DNA from: an uncultured Lutibacter sp.
Lineage (GTDB): Bacteria > Bacteroidota > Bacteroidia > Flavobacteriales > Flavobacteriaceae
NCBI RefSeq assembly: GCF_947493565.1
Contig: NZ_CANLRG010000003.1
Location: 248,001-312,000 of the forward strand
DNA: 64,000 bases
Reading direction: 5' to 3'
Part shown: positions 53,682 through 63,198 of the stretch, piece by piece
Position numbering within the stretch: position 1 is the first letter of the stretch
How the letters are laid out: each line of letters opens with the position of its first letter
Notes under the pieces: generated by a model
Databases searched by the model: none
What the model was told of the DNA's origin: nothing
The model's input: only the letters and a program-made list of their open reading frames with translations
Translations under genes and position numbers: made by a program

Positions 53682-56162
53682 TTATTGTTTTTTTGTTCTT
53701 TTAGTAACGGTTAATTTTTTAGCATTTTTTACTTTTTGTTTAGTTAAAGCTAAATCAATTACTTCACTCATTTCAGACACATAATGAAATGTCAATCCTT
53801 TTAAATAAGATTCTTTTATCTCCTCAATGTCTTTTCTATTTTCTTTACAAAGAATAATTTCTTTAATATTCGCCCTTTTTGCTGCTAGTATTTTTTCTTT
53901 AATACCACCAACTGGAAGAACTTTACCTCTTAAAGTAATCTCACCTGTCATTGCTAACTTAGCTTTAACTTTACGCTGAGTAAATACCGAAACTAACGAA
54001 GTTAACATTGTGATTCCTGCACTTGGCCCATCTTTTGGTGTAGCTCCTTCTGGTATGTGCATGTGTACTTTGTATTCATCTAACAATTCTGGAACAATGC
54101 CAAAGTTTGCAGCATTGGCTTTTATATACTCCATTGCAATGGTTGCAGACTCTTTCATTACATTACCAATATTCCCTGTAATGGTTAACCCTTTCCCTTT
54201 AGAAATAATAGATTCAATAAATAAAATATCCCCACCTACACTTGTCCAAGCTAAACCTGTTACTACGCCTGCTACATCATTACTCTCATATTTGTCACGC
54301 TCTAAATGAGAAGGTCCTAATACTTTTTCAATAATTTCGTTGGTAATTTTAACCTCGTACTTTTCTTCCATTGCAATAGATTTAGCTGCATAACGAACCA
54401 CTTTTGCGATTTGTTTTTCTAATCCTCTTACTCCAGACTCACGAGTATATGCTTCTACAATTTTTTCTAATTGTTTTTTTCCTATTTGTAAATGTTCTTT
54501 TGTTAAACCATGCTCTTTTAATTGTTTAGGAAGCAAATGACGTTTTGCAATCTCAACTTTTTCTTCAATGGTATATCCAGAAACATTAATAATTTCCATT
54601 CGATCTCTTAATGCCCAAGGAATGGTAGATAAGCTATTGGCTGTGGCTACAAATAATACTTTTGATAAATCGTAATCTAATTCTAAATAGTTGTCGTAAA
54701 ATGTAGTGTTTTGTTCTGGGTCTAGTACTTCTAACATTGCAGAAGATGGGTCTCCATTATGACTAGATGATGCTAATTTATCAATTTCATCCAACACAAA
54801 AACTGGGTTTGATGTACCTGCTTTTTTAATGTCTTTTATAATTCTTCCAGGCATTGCTCCAATATAGGTTTTTCTATGCCCTCTAATTTCAGCTTCATCA
54901 CGAACACCACCTAAAGACATACGTACATATTTTCTTCCAAGAGCTTCAGCAATAGATTTTCCCAAAGAAGTTTTTCCTACTCCTGGGGGACCGTATAAAC
55001 AAATAATCGGCGATTTCATATCTCCTTTTAATTTTAAAACAGCTAAATGTTCAATAATACGTTCCTTCACTTTTTCTAAACCAAAATGATCTCTATCTAA
55101 TATTTTTTGAGCTCTTTTTAAATCAAATTTATCTTCTGAAAATTCGTTCCAAGGTAAATCTAACAACAAATCTAAATAGTTACGTTGCACAGAATATTCA
55201 GCTACTTGTGGATTCATTCGCTGTAAGCGTCCTAATTCTTTTTCAAAGGTTTCTCCTACTTCTTTACTCCATTGTTTAGTTTTGGCACGCTCACGCATTT
55301 CTTCAAGCTCTTCATCATAAGAAACACCACCTAATTCTTCTTGAATAGTTTTAAGTTGTTGATGTAAATAATATTCTCGCTGCTGTTGATCCATATCAGA
55401 TCTTGTTTTAGACTGAATTACGTTGCGTAATTCTAATCGTTGCAGCTCAGCATCCATCTTTTTTAAAGTTAATAATGCTCTGTCTTTTAAATTATCAGTT
55501 TGTAATAATTGCTGTTTCTCTTCTACTTTTAAATTCATATTAGAAGAAACAAAGTTGATTAAAAAAGGATTACTTTCTATATTTTTTATAGCAAAAGACG
55601 CTTCAGAAGGTAAATTGGGGTTTTCTTTAATAATACGAACCGCCATTTCCTTTATAGAATCTATGATTGCTTCAAATTCAGGATCTTTTTCCTCTTTACG
55701 ATCTTCTATACAAGCTTTAGTAGTCGCCTTTAAATAAGGCTCTTCTTGTACAAAACTTTCAACTTCAAACCTTTTTTTACCTTGAATAATTACAGTGGTG
55801 TTACCATCAGGCATTTTTAACATTCGTAAAATTCTTGCAACAGTACCAACTCTATAAATATCATTAATCGTTGGATCTTCAACGGCTTCATTTTTTTGAG
55901 CAACTACTCCAATAATCTTATTTCCTTTATTTGCTTCTTTAATCAATTGAATTGATTTATCTCTTCCTGCAGTAATCGGAATTACAACGCCTGGAAATAA
56001 AACCGTGTTACGCAAAGGTAAAATAGGTAATACATTGGGAACCTCTTCTTTATTAATTTCTTCTTCGTCTTCTGGTGTCATTAAAGGAATTAAATCCGCA
56101 TCTTCATCTAAAATGTGCTGTAATGACATATTGTCCAGTTTTAAAAATTTTGAATTACTCAT
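53682..56162 (-). CDS. lon: ATP-dependent Lon protease
   Basis: Lon degrades damaged and regulatory proteins in the cytoplasm. The 826 residues show the N-terminal substrate-binding LON domain (about 40-240), a coiled coil (245-310), the AAA+ domain with Walker [13 protein letters not shown] and Walker [10 protein letters not shown], and the protease domain with the catalytic serine in [10 protein letters not shown] and lysine near [13 protein letters not shown]. The C-terminus has a basic tail. Length is normal. A full promoter is placed about 60 bp upstream; it is the only gene on its transcript. Confidence 0.97.
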   Translation of the reverse strand: MSNSKFLKLDNMSLQHILDEDADLIPLMTPEDEEEINKEEVPNVLPILPLRNTVLFPGVVIPITAGRDKSIQLIKEANKGNKIIGVVAQKNEAVEDPTINDIYRVGTVARILRMLKMPDGNTTVIIQGKKRFEVESFVQEEPYLKATTKACIEDRKEEKDPEFEAIIDSIKEMAVRIIKENPNLPSEASFAIKNIESNPFLINFVSSNMNLKVEEKQQLLQTDNLKDRALLTLKKMDAELQRLELRNVIQSKTRSDMDQQQREYYLHQQLKTIQEELGGVSYDEELEEMRERAKTKQWSKEVGETFEKELGRLQRMNPQVAEYSVQRNYLDLLLDLPWNEFSEDKFDLKRAQKILDRDHFGLEKVKERIIEHLAVLKLKGDMKSPIICLYGPPGVGKTSLGKSIAEALGRKYVRMSLGGVRDEAEIRGHRKTYIGAMPGRIIKDIKKAGTSNPVFVLDEIDKLASSSHNGDPSSAMLEVLDPEQNTTFYDNYLELDYDLSKVLFVATANSLSTIPWALRDRMEIINVSGYTIEEKVEIAKRHLLPKQLKEHGLTKEHLQIGKKQLEKIVEAYTRESGVRGLEKQIAKVVRYAAKSIAMEEKYEVKITNEIIEKVLGPSHLERDKYESNDVAGVVTGLAWTSVGGDILFIESIISKGKGLTITGNIGNVMKESATIAMEYIKANAANFGIVPELLDEYKVHMHIPEGATPKDGPSAGITMLTSLVSVFTQRKVKAKLAMTGEITLRGKVLPVGGIKEKILAAKRANIKEIILCKENRKDIEEIKESYLKGLTFHYVSEMSEVIDLALTKQKVKNAKKLTVTKRTKKQ

Positions 56163-56219
56163 AGTTTATTTTGGGTCATTTTGTCATTTTAAAATTTATC
56201 TTCAAATAAACTTTAAAAA

Positions 56220-56248
56220 CAAAATTAATTTAAAATTCTAATTATCAA
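56220..56248 (-). promoter_or_regulatory. Promoter of lon
   Basis: Minus strand shows TTG, 18 bp, TAATTTTG, a full Bacteroidota housekeeping promoter. The -7 box ends about 57 bp before the lon ATG. No CIRCE-like heat-shock repeat is seen. Confidence 0.75.
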
Positions 56249-56351
56249 TAAATTAACTAAATAGTTATAAAACTATCCATTAATAAATCCCAATAGTTAT
56301 GCCAAATAAGTACTGTTTTTAGATATTATTTTTAATAATTTTATACAAAAG

Positions 56352-56377
56352 TGTAACAGTTCAATTTTGTCAATGTC
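56352..56377 (+). promoter_or_regulatory. Candidate ECF-type promoter ahead of the sigma factor gene
   Basis: TGTAAC, 16 bp, TGTC resembles ECF-sigma promoters (TGAAAC, 16-17 bp, CGTC type) and lies 20 bp before the TTG start of the sigma gene. This would allow self-activation. Only sequence resemblance supports it. Confidence 0.4.
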
Positions 56378-56397
56378 TTTTTAATAGAAATCGATTT

Positions 56398-56934
56398 TTG
56401 AAAGTAGAGAATCAACATATAAACAAACTTATAGAACGTTGTAAAAAAGGTGATAAATCAGCCCAATTTACAATCTACAAACAATACTATAAAGCTATGT
56501 ATAATACTGCTTTAAGAATTGTAAATGATAGCTATGAAGCTGAAGATATTATGCAAGAATCGTTTTTAGCAGCTTTTACAAAGCTGCATACATTTAGTGA
56601 AACAGTAACTTTTGGAGCTTGGCTGAAAAGAATTGTAATTAATAATAGCATTACAGCTCTAAAGAAGAAAGATAAAATGAATACGATACCCCTAGAAAAA
56701 GTGGTATTGAATGAACTAGAAGAAAAACCTGTAGACTATACTTTATTAAAAACAAGTGATATTTTAAATAAAGTAGCGCAGTTGAAAAATAATTACAAAG
56801 TGGCTATAACACTTAACTTAATTGAAGGTTATGATTATGAAGAAATTGCTCAAATTATGGGAATTAGCTACGAAAATAGTAGAACAACAATTTCGAGAGC
56901 AAAAAATAAATTAAGACAACTTTTAGCAAACTAA
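56398..56934 (+). CDS. ECF-family RNA polymerase sigma factor
   Basis: A 178-residue sigma factor. Region 2 (about 10-80) contains YNTALRIVNDSYEAEDIMQESFLAAF; region 4 (about 120-175) contains ITLNLIEGYDYEEIAQIMGISYENSRTTISRAKNKLRQ, a helix-turn-helix binding the -35 element. Start is the TTG at 56398; the next in-frame ATG is at codon 33, which would cut into region 2. It opens a four-gene run with an anti-sigma-like protein and two secreted proteins; no FecR partner is present. Confidence 0.93.
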   Translation: MKVENQHINKLIERCKKGDKSAQFTIYKQYYKAMYNTALRIVNDSYEAEDIMQESFLAAFTKLHTFSETVTFGAWLKRIVINNSITALKKKDKMNTIPLEKVVLNELEEKPVDYTLLKTSDILNKVAQLKNNYKVAITLNLIEGYDYEEIAQIMGISYENSRTTISRAKNKLRQLLAN

Positions 56935-56935
56935 A

Positions 56936-57478
56936 ATGAAAGACAATTTAGAACATATATTTAAAAGTTTAGAAAACAAATTCGATACTGAAGAGCCTAG
57001 AATAGGTCATTTTGATAGGTTTGAAGCAAAACTACATCAAATTGAAACCAAAAAACCTAAAGTTCGTTATCAATTAGCTTCATTCGTAGCTGTGGCAGCA
57101 TCCGTTGTATTGATATTTGGAATTTGGTTGGGAGCTACATTTTCTAACAAAGGAATGGAATTAGCAACCGTTTCAACAGAAATGAAAGATACCCAAAACT
57201 ATTTTGTTACTACTATTGAAAAGGAACTTACCCTTATTGAAAAAGAAAGAAATAGCGATACTGAACAATTGATTGATGATGCATTGGTTCAACTTAAAAA
57301 ATTAGAACAACAATACCACCTGCTTACTTTAGAGCTCAAAGAAAGTACGGAAGATAAGCGAATTATTTATGCCATGATTTCTAACTATCAACAACGCATA
57401 ACTATTTTGCAAAGTTTATTAATTCAAATTGAAGATGTAAAACAATTAAAAACACAAGACAATGAAAACTATGTATAA
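56936..57478 (+). CDS. Probable anti-sigma factor, single-pass membrane protein
   Basis: The 180-residue protein begins one base after the sigma gene. Residues 1-45 are cytoplasmic and charged, residues about 48-70 form a membrane helix (ASFVAVAASVVLIFGIWLG) and residues 85-180 a periplasmic helical part, probably a coiled coil (TEQLIDDALVQLKKLEQQ). No zinc-binding anti-sigma (ZAS) motif is present. Role as the anti-sigma factor is inferred from position and topology. Its 3' end overlaps the next gene by 17 bp. Confidence 0.78.
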   Translation: MKDNLEHIFKSLENKFDTEEPRIGHFDRFEAKLHQIETKKPKVRYQLASFVAVAASVVLIFGIWLGATFSNKGMELATVSTEMKDTQNYFVTTIEKELTLIEKERNSDTEQLIDDALVQLKKLEQQYHLLTLELKESTEDKRIIYAMISNYQQRITILQSLLIQIEDVKQLKTQDNENYV

Positions 57479-58535
57479 AATATTACTCTTACTTTTTTTA
57501 ATACCACTCACAATTTCTGCAACAGAAAAAAATGGAAAATACACCAAAAATAAAGTGCTAAAAAAAGAATACACTGTAAATAATAATGCTTTACTTAATG
57601 TATCTAATAAATACGGAAACATCGGTATTTCTACTTGGAACGAAAATAAAATTAAAATTGAAGTTAGCATTACTACTAATGGAAACGATGAAGAAAAAGT
57701 TCAAAAGCGTTTAGATCAAATTAATGTAGAGTTCCAAGGGAATACTTCAGAAGTTTCAGCCAAAACCCTTATAGAAAAAACGTCGAGTTCTTGGAGTTTA
57801 TGGGGTAAAAAAAATAATGTAAGCATGGAGATTAATTATTTAATTCAAATGCCCATTACTAACAGCGTTAATTTAAATAATGATTACGGAGCAATTATTA
57901 TAGACAAACTTGAAGGAAGCTCTAAAATTAATTGTGATTATGGTAAAATAACTATTGGTGAATTATGGAATACAGATAATGCAATTGATATAGACTATAC
58001 CAATAATTCAACCATCGATTTTATACAAGATGGATATGTAAATGCAGATTATTCAAGTTTAACAATTGAAAAATCAAACAGAATTAAACTAAATGCAGAT
58101 TATTCTCATATGGCTTTTGGAATGGTAGCTGTTTTAGATTATAACTGTGATTACGGAAGTTTAAAAATTGAAGATGCTGGAAACGTTACTGGTAACAGTG
58201 ATTATATGCATACCAAAGTTGATAAACTTAGAAACAGTGGTAATTTTGATATGGATTATGGTTCTTTAAAAATTCTTGAATTAGGAGATGATTTAAAACA
58301 AATAGATGTAAAAACCTCATATACTCATATAAAACTTGGAGTAAAATCATCAAACAATTTTTCTATAAAAGCTAATTTAAGTTATGGCCACTTAAAATAT
58401 GATAACGGATTTACTTTTAATAAAGAAATCGTAAAATCAACTTCTAAATATTATGAAGGTTTTTACAATTCTAATTCTGGAGGAATCATAAACATTAAAT
58501 CTAGCTACGGTAATATTACATTTTTTAACAACTAA
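57462..58535 (+). CDS. Secreted DUF4097-like beta-repeat protein
   Basis: A 357-residue protein with a signal peptide (1-20 or so, ending TISATE). The rest is made of short beta strands with repeated patterns around NxDYGxL/I (for example LNNDYGAI, NCDYGKIT, NADYSSLTIE, NCDYGSLKIE, DMDYGSLKI), consistent with a parallel beta-helix of DUF4097 type. It overlaps the anti-sigma gene by 17 bp (ATG 57462; a second ATG at 57471 is possible). Probably surface or periplasmic and controlled with the sigma factor. Confidence 0.85.
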   Translation: MKTMYKILLLLFLIPLTISATEKNGKYTKNKVLKKEYTVNNNALLNVSNKYGNIGISTWNENKIKIEVSITTNGNDEEKVQKRLDQINVEFQGNTSEVSAKTLIEKTSSSWSLWGKKNNVSMEINYLIQMPITNSVNLNNDYGAIIIDKLEGSSKINCDYGKITIGELWNTDNAIDIDYTNNSTIDFIQDGYVNADYSSLTIEKSNRIKLNADYSHMAFGMVAVLDYNCDYGSLKIEDAGNVTGNSDYMHTKVDKLRNSGNFDMDYGSLKILELGDDLKQIDVKTSYTHIKLGVKSSNNFSIKANLSYGHLKYDNGFTFNKEIVKSTSKYYEGFYNSNSGGIINIKSSYGNITFFNN

Positions 58536-58545
58536 AAAAAACACA

Positions 58546-59271
58546 ATGAAAAAATTATTCACAAGTATTTTAGCCTTATTAGTATTTAGCATAAGTACAC
58601 AAGCGCAATTTTATCATAAAAAAATTAAAGGAAATGGTCATTTAACTACAAAAATACGAACTGTTGGTGATTACAATAAAATTGGTGTAGCAGGTTCTTT
58701 TAATGTTGAATTAATCAAAGGAACTGAAGGGGAGATTACTATTCAAGCCGAAGAAAATTTAATGGATTATATTATCACTGATGTAAAAGATGGGCAGCTA
58801 AAAATTAAGACCAAAAAAGGGTATCAAATAAAAAGCACTAAAAAGATTAAAATTACCATTCCTTTTAGTAATGTAGAGGCTATTTCTTTAGCTGGATCTG
58901 GAAATATTTACACTACTCAAACTATTAAAGCTAAAGACTTACAACTAGCTGTAGCTGGTTCAGGGGATATGAATTTAAACATTTCAACTGGCCAAGTAAA
59001 TACTTCTATTTCAGGTTCAGGAAATATGAAACTACAAGGGGACTCTAATCAATTTTCTTGTAAAATAGCTGGTTCAGGAAATTTAATCGGCTACAACCTT
59101 AAAGCTAATATAGCAAATGCAAAAGTGGCTGGTTCAGGAAATATTAAAATTCATGCAATGAATGAAATTCATGCGAAAATTGCAGGTTCAGGAAATATTT
59201 ATTATACTGGCAATCCAGAAATTGTTAAATCAAATTCGGCAGGTTCTGGTTCTATTAAAAAGAAACACTAA
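58546..59271 (+). CDS. Secreted DUF2807 (head GIN domain) protein
   Basis: A signal peptide (1-20, ending TQAQ) precedes a DUF2807 beta-helix of 220 residues. The AGSGN motif recurs six to seven times at regular spacing (LAGSGNIYT, VAGSGDMNL, ISGSGNMKL, IAGSGNLIG, VAGSGNIKI, IAGSGNIYY, SAGSGSIKK), each marking one turn. Such proteins are putative auto-transporter-like adhesins; function is unproven. It is 10 bp behind the DUF4097 gene and closes the ECF operon at a strong terminator. Confidence 0.93.
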   Translation: MKKLFTSILALLVFSISTQAQFYHKKIKGNGHLTTKIRTVGDYNKIGVAGSFNVELIKGTEGEITIQAEENLMDYIITDVKDGQLKIKTKKGYQIKSTKKIKITIPFSNVEAISLAGSGNIYTTQTIKAKDLQLAVAGSGDMNLNISTGQVNTSISGSGNMKLQGDSNQFSCKIAGSGNLIGYNLKANIANAKVAGSGNIKIHAMNEIHAKIAGSGNIYYTGNPEIVKSNSAGSGSIKKKH

Positions 59272-59287
59272 ACTCAACTTTTATACT

Positions 59288-59330
59288 ACCAAAAAATCCC
59301 TTTTTCAAAGTAAAAAAGGGATTTTTTATT
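59288..59330. terminator. Terminator at the end of the ECF operon
   Basis: 15-bp inverted repeat (AAAAAATCCCTTTTT and its complement) with a 7-base loop and flanking T-run. It lies between the DUF2807 gene and the converging PNGase F gene and can serve both. Confidence 0.88.
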
Positions 59331-60360
59331 AATTAACTACTGGCTTTTGAATAGGTGTGTCACTTTCTACAATTAAATATGATGAAAGAGAATAATAAGC
59401 GTTTCCATTTTCTTTGTCGTTAGTCCAATCTTCAAAGCTATATTGATACTTTAGAGACTCTTCAATATTGGATAATTGTATGGAGTTAACTCTAATAGGT
59501 ACTTCTTGGCCTGGACACCAACCTGCTCTATCTGGCTCCCAATTACCATTTTGTGGCTTTACAGGATTAGAACTGCATCCTATACCTCCCATTACATGAT
59601 GAAATTCTTGTGTACCAATTTTTAATAAATGTGTTCTAAATCCCCATTCAGCACTTGGTCTACCATCGTTATCTAAAGGAGTTGCATGTCCCCATCCTGA
59701 AATAACACTTCTTAACCTTGCTGCTTTAGCATTTTCAGGTAAGGATATGTTACCTGATAATTTAATGGTATTAGGTATTTCTTCTCCATAAGGTATTTGT
59801 TGAGAGTTATTAGTATGATCTATTAAAGGCACTATGGCTGAGTATTTGTATGTAGGTTCTCCTTCAGTAATTTTAAAATCAACTGTAAGTAGCCATCCTT
59901 CAATTGTCCAGACTTCTACAAATGACTTTAATTGTACATTTCCTTGCAATAAAGATTTAAAATCTGTTACATCAAAAACAAAACCTTCACCTCTTTGAGA
60001 GTTATCTACTCCATAAGGTGTTATGTATCTGCCCATTTCAAACCAATTATTAGTTGATGCATCTTTTACTTTTATATTGGCAAAAACATCCCAAGCACCA
60101 CAACCTCCATTTGGGCATTCTAATTTTACATACATTAAAATTTGTGTAATTTTTTCTGAATTTACTGGAAAATTAAAAGTTCCTTCTTTTGATTGAACTC
60201 TACCATCACCAAAACTTAAATGAGCTTTATTAAATGTGTTTACAATGGTTGTTGTTGGTACAATTTCTTCGTTATTGACTTCTGAATCTTTTCCGCACTG
60301 AGAAAAGCTAAACAGTATTAAAGTAAATAGTAATGGTTGAATTATAATGTGTTTTTTCAT
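59329..60360 (-). CDS. Lipoprotein PNGase F homologue (peptide-N-glycosidase F family)
   Basis: PNGase F cleaves the bond between N-glycans and asparagine. From memory of the Elizabethkingia enzyme this 343-residue protein aligns over its full length: FGDGRVQSKEGTF, CPNGGCGAWD with D91 (D60 of the enzyme), VEVW with E149 (E118), SGWGHA, SAEWGFRTH with E238 (E206), and CSSNPVKP...GNWEPDRAGWCPG. All three catalytic acids are kept. Of the three disulfides, C82-C87 and C262-C282 are present; the pair flanking E238 is lost on both sides. The N-terminus has a lipobox (SFSQC, C22), so it is membrane anchored rather than freely secreted. Confidence 0.93.
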   Translation of the reverse strand: MKKHIIIQPLLFTLILFSFSQCGKDSEVNNEEIVPTTTIVNTFNKAHLSFGDGRVQSKEGTFNFPVNSEKITQILMYVKLECPNGGCGAWDVFANIKVKDASTNNWFEMGRYITPYGVDNSQRGEGFVFDVTDFKSLLQGNVQLKSFVEVWTIEGWLLTVDFKITEGEPTYKYSAIVPLIDHTNNSQQIPYGEEIPNTIKLSGNISLPENAKAARLRSVISGWGHATPLDNDGRPSAEWGFRTHLLKIGTQEFHHVMGGIGCSSNPVKPQNGNWEPDRAGWCPGQEVPIRVNSIQLSNIEESLKYQYSFEDWTNDKENGNAYYSLSSYLIVESDTPIQKPVVN

Positions 60361-60482
60361 TGAAATTTGTATATTATTTTCAATAAAAATATGCTATATA
60401 AACTACCTCAAAAAATAAAATAGCTGAATAGCTAAACAACATGGTTTAACTACAACCTTAAAAAGTTGAAAATAAATTTTGA

Positions 60483-61307
60483 CTAATTTTTACTGCTATT
60501 TCTAAACATAAAAAATAACCCTACTAACACCAAAGGAATACTTAAAACCTGTCCTGTATTTAATCCTAATACCCAATCTTCTCTACCTTCAACTTGTGCT
60601 TCTTTAAAGAACTCAACAAAAAATCTAGCTGTCCATAAAAGCACAAAAAACAACCCAAATAAGTAACCTTGTTTTTTTATTTTATCTGTTTTCCAATAAA
60701 CAAACATTAAAATTCCAAAAATAAACAAGTAGCTTATTGATTCATATAATTGAGCTGGATGGCGAGGAAAATCCTCTCCTAATCTTCTAAAAATAAAACC
60801 GTAATCACTATTGGTTGGTTTACCAATAATTTCAGAATTCATTAAATTTCCTAATCTAACAAATACGGCACCCGCAGCAACAGGAATAGTTATTCTATCT
60901 AAAATAAATAAAATTGGTTTTTTTAATACTTTTTTGCTAAACAAATACATTGCTATAATGATTCCAATGGCAGCACCATGACTTGCTAAGCCCGCAAATC
61001 CAGTAAATTGAAACTTGGGTGAAAATTTAAAAGGCAATATAACTTCTAAAGGTTTTTTAAATAAAAATTCTGGATCATAAAATAAAAAATGACCTAACCT
61101 TGCACCTATAAGTGTTGCTACCACGGTATATATAAATAACGAATCTAACTTTTCAATAGGAATTTTATCGTTAATAAATATTTTTTTCATTAAAAATAAA
61201 CCCAACATAAAAGCTATCACAAACATTAAGCTGTAATAACGAACTGCGAAAGAACCTATTTTAAAAATTTCTGGTGCTGGATTCCAATCAATTTGAAGTA
61301 ACGTCAT
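60483..61307 (-). CDS. lgt: Prolipoprotein diacylglyceryl transferase
   Basis: Lgt adds the diacylglyceryl group to the lipobox cysteine of prolipoproteins. The 274-residue protein has seven membrane helices and the signature GNLMNSEIIG with R and N residues of the active region (FVRLGNLMNSE), RLGHFLFYDPE and HPAQLYESISY. It serves the lipoproteins encoded in this window (amidase, 1234-aa protein, PNGase F). It is 57 bp behind yidD on the same strand. Confidence 0.96.
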   Translation of the reverse strand: MTLLQIDWNPAPEIFKIGSFAVRYYSLMFVIAFMLGLFLMKKIFINDKIPIEKLDSLFIYTVVATLIGARLGHFLFYDPEFLFKKPLEVILPFKFSPKFQFTGFAGLASHGAAIGIIIAMYLFSKKVLKKPILFILDRITIPVAAGAVFVRLGNLMNSEIIGKPTNSDYGFIFRRLGEDFPRHPAQLYESISYLFIFGILMFVYWKTDKIKKQGYLFGLFFVLLWTARFFVEFFKEAQVEGREDWVLGLNTGQVLSIPLVLVGLFFMFRNSSKN

Positions 61308-61364
61308 TTAAATATATTTTAGTACTGTAAATTTAATTTAATTGTTGAATTAATTTTTAAAAAA

Positions 61365-61616
61365 TCATTTTTTTAAATCCTCCTTTTCAGGAACGGGATC
61401 GTAACCACTTCCACCCCAAGGATGACAGCTACCTATTCTTTTAATAGCCAACCAACCACCTTTAAAAATTCCGTGTACTTTTAATGCTTCTAATGTATAA
61501 CTAGAGCAAGTTGGGGAATACCTGCAAGCTGATGGCGTGTATGGCGAAATCGCTGCTTGATAAAAACGTACTAGCCAAATAAAAGGAATCGCTAATATTT
61601 TAGTAAAACTTTTCAA
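61365..61616 (-). CDS. yidD: Membrane protein insertion efficiency factor YidD
   Basis: From the TTG at 61616 the protein has 83 residues and begins [24 protein letters not shown], the usual YidD start: an amphipathic helix, then [28 protein letters not shown] and [13 protein letters not shown]. An ATG at 61652 in the same frame would add 12 residues and overlap cysS by 35 bp; the TTG starts one base after the cysS stop and fits the family better. YidD assists YidC in inserting inner-membrane proteins. Confidence 0.92.
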   Translation of the reverse strand: MKSFTKILAIPFIWLVRFYQAAISPYTPSACRYSPTCSSYTLEALKVHGIFKGGWLAIKRIGSCHPWGGSGYDPVPEKEDLKK

Positions 61617-61617
61617 A

Positions 61618-63096
61618 TTAATTGATTGAAAAAGTAGTTCCTTCTTTTCCATCTTTTAACTGAATACCTAGAGCAGCTAATTCATCTCTAATCTTATCGG
61701 ACAATGCCCAATCTTTATTGTCACGTGCATCTTTTCGCATTTTAATTAGCATAGAAACAACGCCCGATAATTTATCTGAACTATCTTCTTTAAGTTCATT
61801 TTTTAATCCTAAAACATCAAAAACAAAAGCATTTAAAGTTGCTTTAAATACTGCTAAATCTTCGGTTGAAATAGTAGCTTTCTTTTCTATTAAAAGATTT
61901 ACAAATTTTACAGCCTCAAATAAATTAGCGATTAAAACTGGTGTATTAAAATCATCATTCATAGCATCGTAACATTTTTGTTTCCACGCTTTAATATCAA
62001 TTGAAGATTCTTTACTAACTTCAATTTTATCTATATTGCTTAAAGCTTCCATTAATTTGATATAGCCTTTTTCAGCAGCTTCTAAACCCGTATTGGTGAA
62101 ATCTAAAATACTTCTATAATTAGCTTGTAGCATAAAAAAACGAGTGGCACTTGGAGAAAATGCTTTGCTTAAAATTTTATTATCTCCTGAAAATATTTCA
62201 TTTGGTAAAATATAATTCCCAGTTGATTTGGCCATTTTTTGACCATTTAAAATCAACATATTTGCATGCATCCAATAATTTACTGGTTCCACTCCATTTT
62301 TAGTTTTGGACTGCGCTATTTCACATTCATGATGCGGAAATTTCAAATCCATTCCACCACCGTGAATATCAAAAGTTTCGCCTAAATATTTAGTACTCAT
62401 CGCAGAGCATTCTAAATGCCAACCTGGAAAACCATTGCTCCAAGGTGATGGCCAACGCATAATATGACGTTCATCTGCTTTTTTCCATAAGGCAAAATCT
62501 TGTGGATTTTTCTTTTCACTTTGCCCATCTAATTCACGTGTATTATGAATAGAATCTTCAATGTTTCTGCCTGAAAGAATTCCATAATGTTCATTTTCAT
62601 TGTATTTTAACACATCAAAATAAACAGAACCATTAACCTCGTAAGCTAGACCTTTTTCTAAAATATCTTTAATAATTTCTATTTGTTCAACTATATGTCC
62701 AGTAGCCGTTGGCTCTATACTTGGTGGTAAATTGTTTATTTTTTGTAATGTTTCATGAAAATCAACTGTGTAGCGTTGTACAACTTCCATTGGTTCAATT
62801 TCTTCTAAACGCGCTTTTTTAGCAATTCTATCTTCTCCAGCATCGGCATCGTTTTCTAAATGACCTGCATCGGTAATATTGCGCACATAACGCACTTTGT
62901 ACCCTAAGTGTTTTAAATAACGGAAAATCATATCAAAAGACATAAAGGTTCTAACATTTCCTAAATGCACATTGCTATAAACAGTAGGGCCACAAACATA
63001 CATCCCCACTTTACCTTCTATTACAGGTTTAAAAACTTCTTTAGTTTTGCTTAAAGAATTGTATATTTTTAGCTGATTTGTTTTGTATAATTCCAT
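61618..63096 (-). CDS. cysS: Cysteinyl-tRNA synthetase
   Basis: A 492-residue class I synthetase. HLGN (in [10 protein letters not shown]) is the HIGH-type signature, KMAKST the KMSKS-type signature, and the zinc ligands are C34 in [10 protein letters not shown] in LECSAM, H and E in HHECEIAQ. The DALR-type anticodon domain follows from about 370. It charges tRNA-Cys. yidD and lgt lie downstream on the same strand. Confidence 0.97.
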   Translation of the reverse strand: MELYKTNQLKIYNSLSKTKEVFKPVIEGKVGMYVCGPTVYSNVHLGNVRTFMSFDMIFRYLKHLGYKVRYVRNITDAGHLENDADAGEDRIAKKARLEEIEPMEVVQRYTVDFHETLQKINNLPPSIEPTATGHIVEQIEIIKDILEKGLAYEVNGSVYFDVLKYNENEHYGILSGRNIEDSIHNTRELDGQSEKKNPQDFALWKKADERHIMRWPSPWSNGFPGWHLECSAMSTKYLGETFDIHGGGMDLKFPHHECEIAQSKTKNGVEPVNYWMHANMLILNGQKMAKSTGNYILPNEIFSGDNKILSKAFSPSATRFFMLQANYRSILDFTNTGLEAAEKGYIKLMEALSNIDKIEVSKESSIDIKAWKQKCYDAMNDDFNTPVLIANLFEAVKFVNLLIEKKATISTEDLAVFKATLNAFVFDVLGLKNELKEDSSDKLSGVVSMLIKMRKDARDNKDWALSDKIRDELAALGIQLKDGKEGTTFSIN

Positions 63097-63198
63097 TAAT
63101 TTATTCTTAAGTTTGAAGTTGTAAAGATAAGAACAAATCCCTAATGGAAAAATTTATACGATTAAGGTTTTAATCGCATATAAAATGAAGAATTGAAT

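Noticed and set aside
58900-59250. A tandem DNA repeat around GGTTCAGGAAAT in the DUF2807 gene
   Set aside because: The repeats come from the AGSGN turns of the protein, vary at third positions and are not exact DNA copies.
63159-63176. A small hairpin (CGATTAA / TTAATCG) upstream of cysS and after the edge gene
   Set aside because: Seven pairs with AT-rich ends and a weak T-run; too little to call a terminator.
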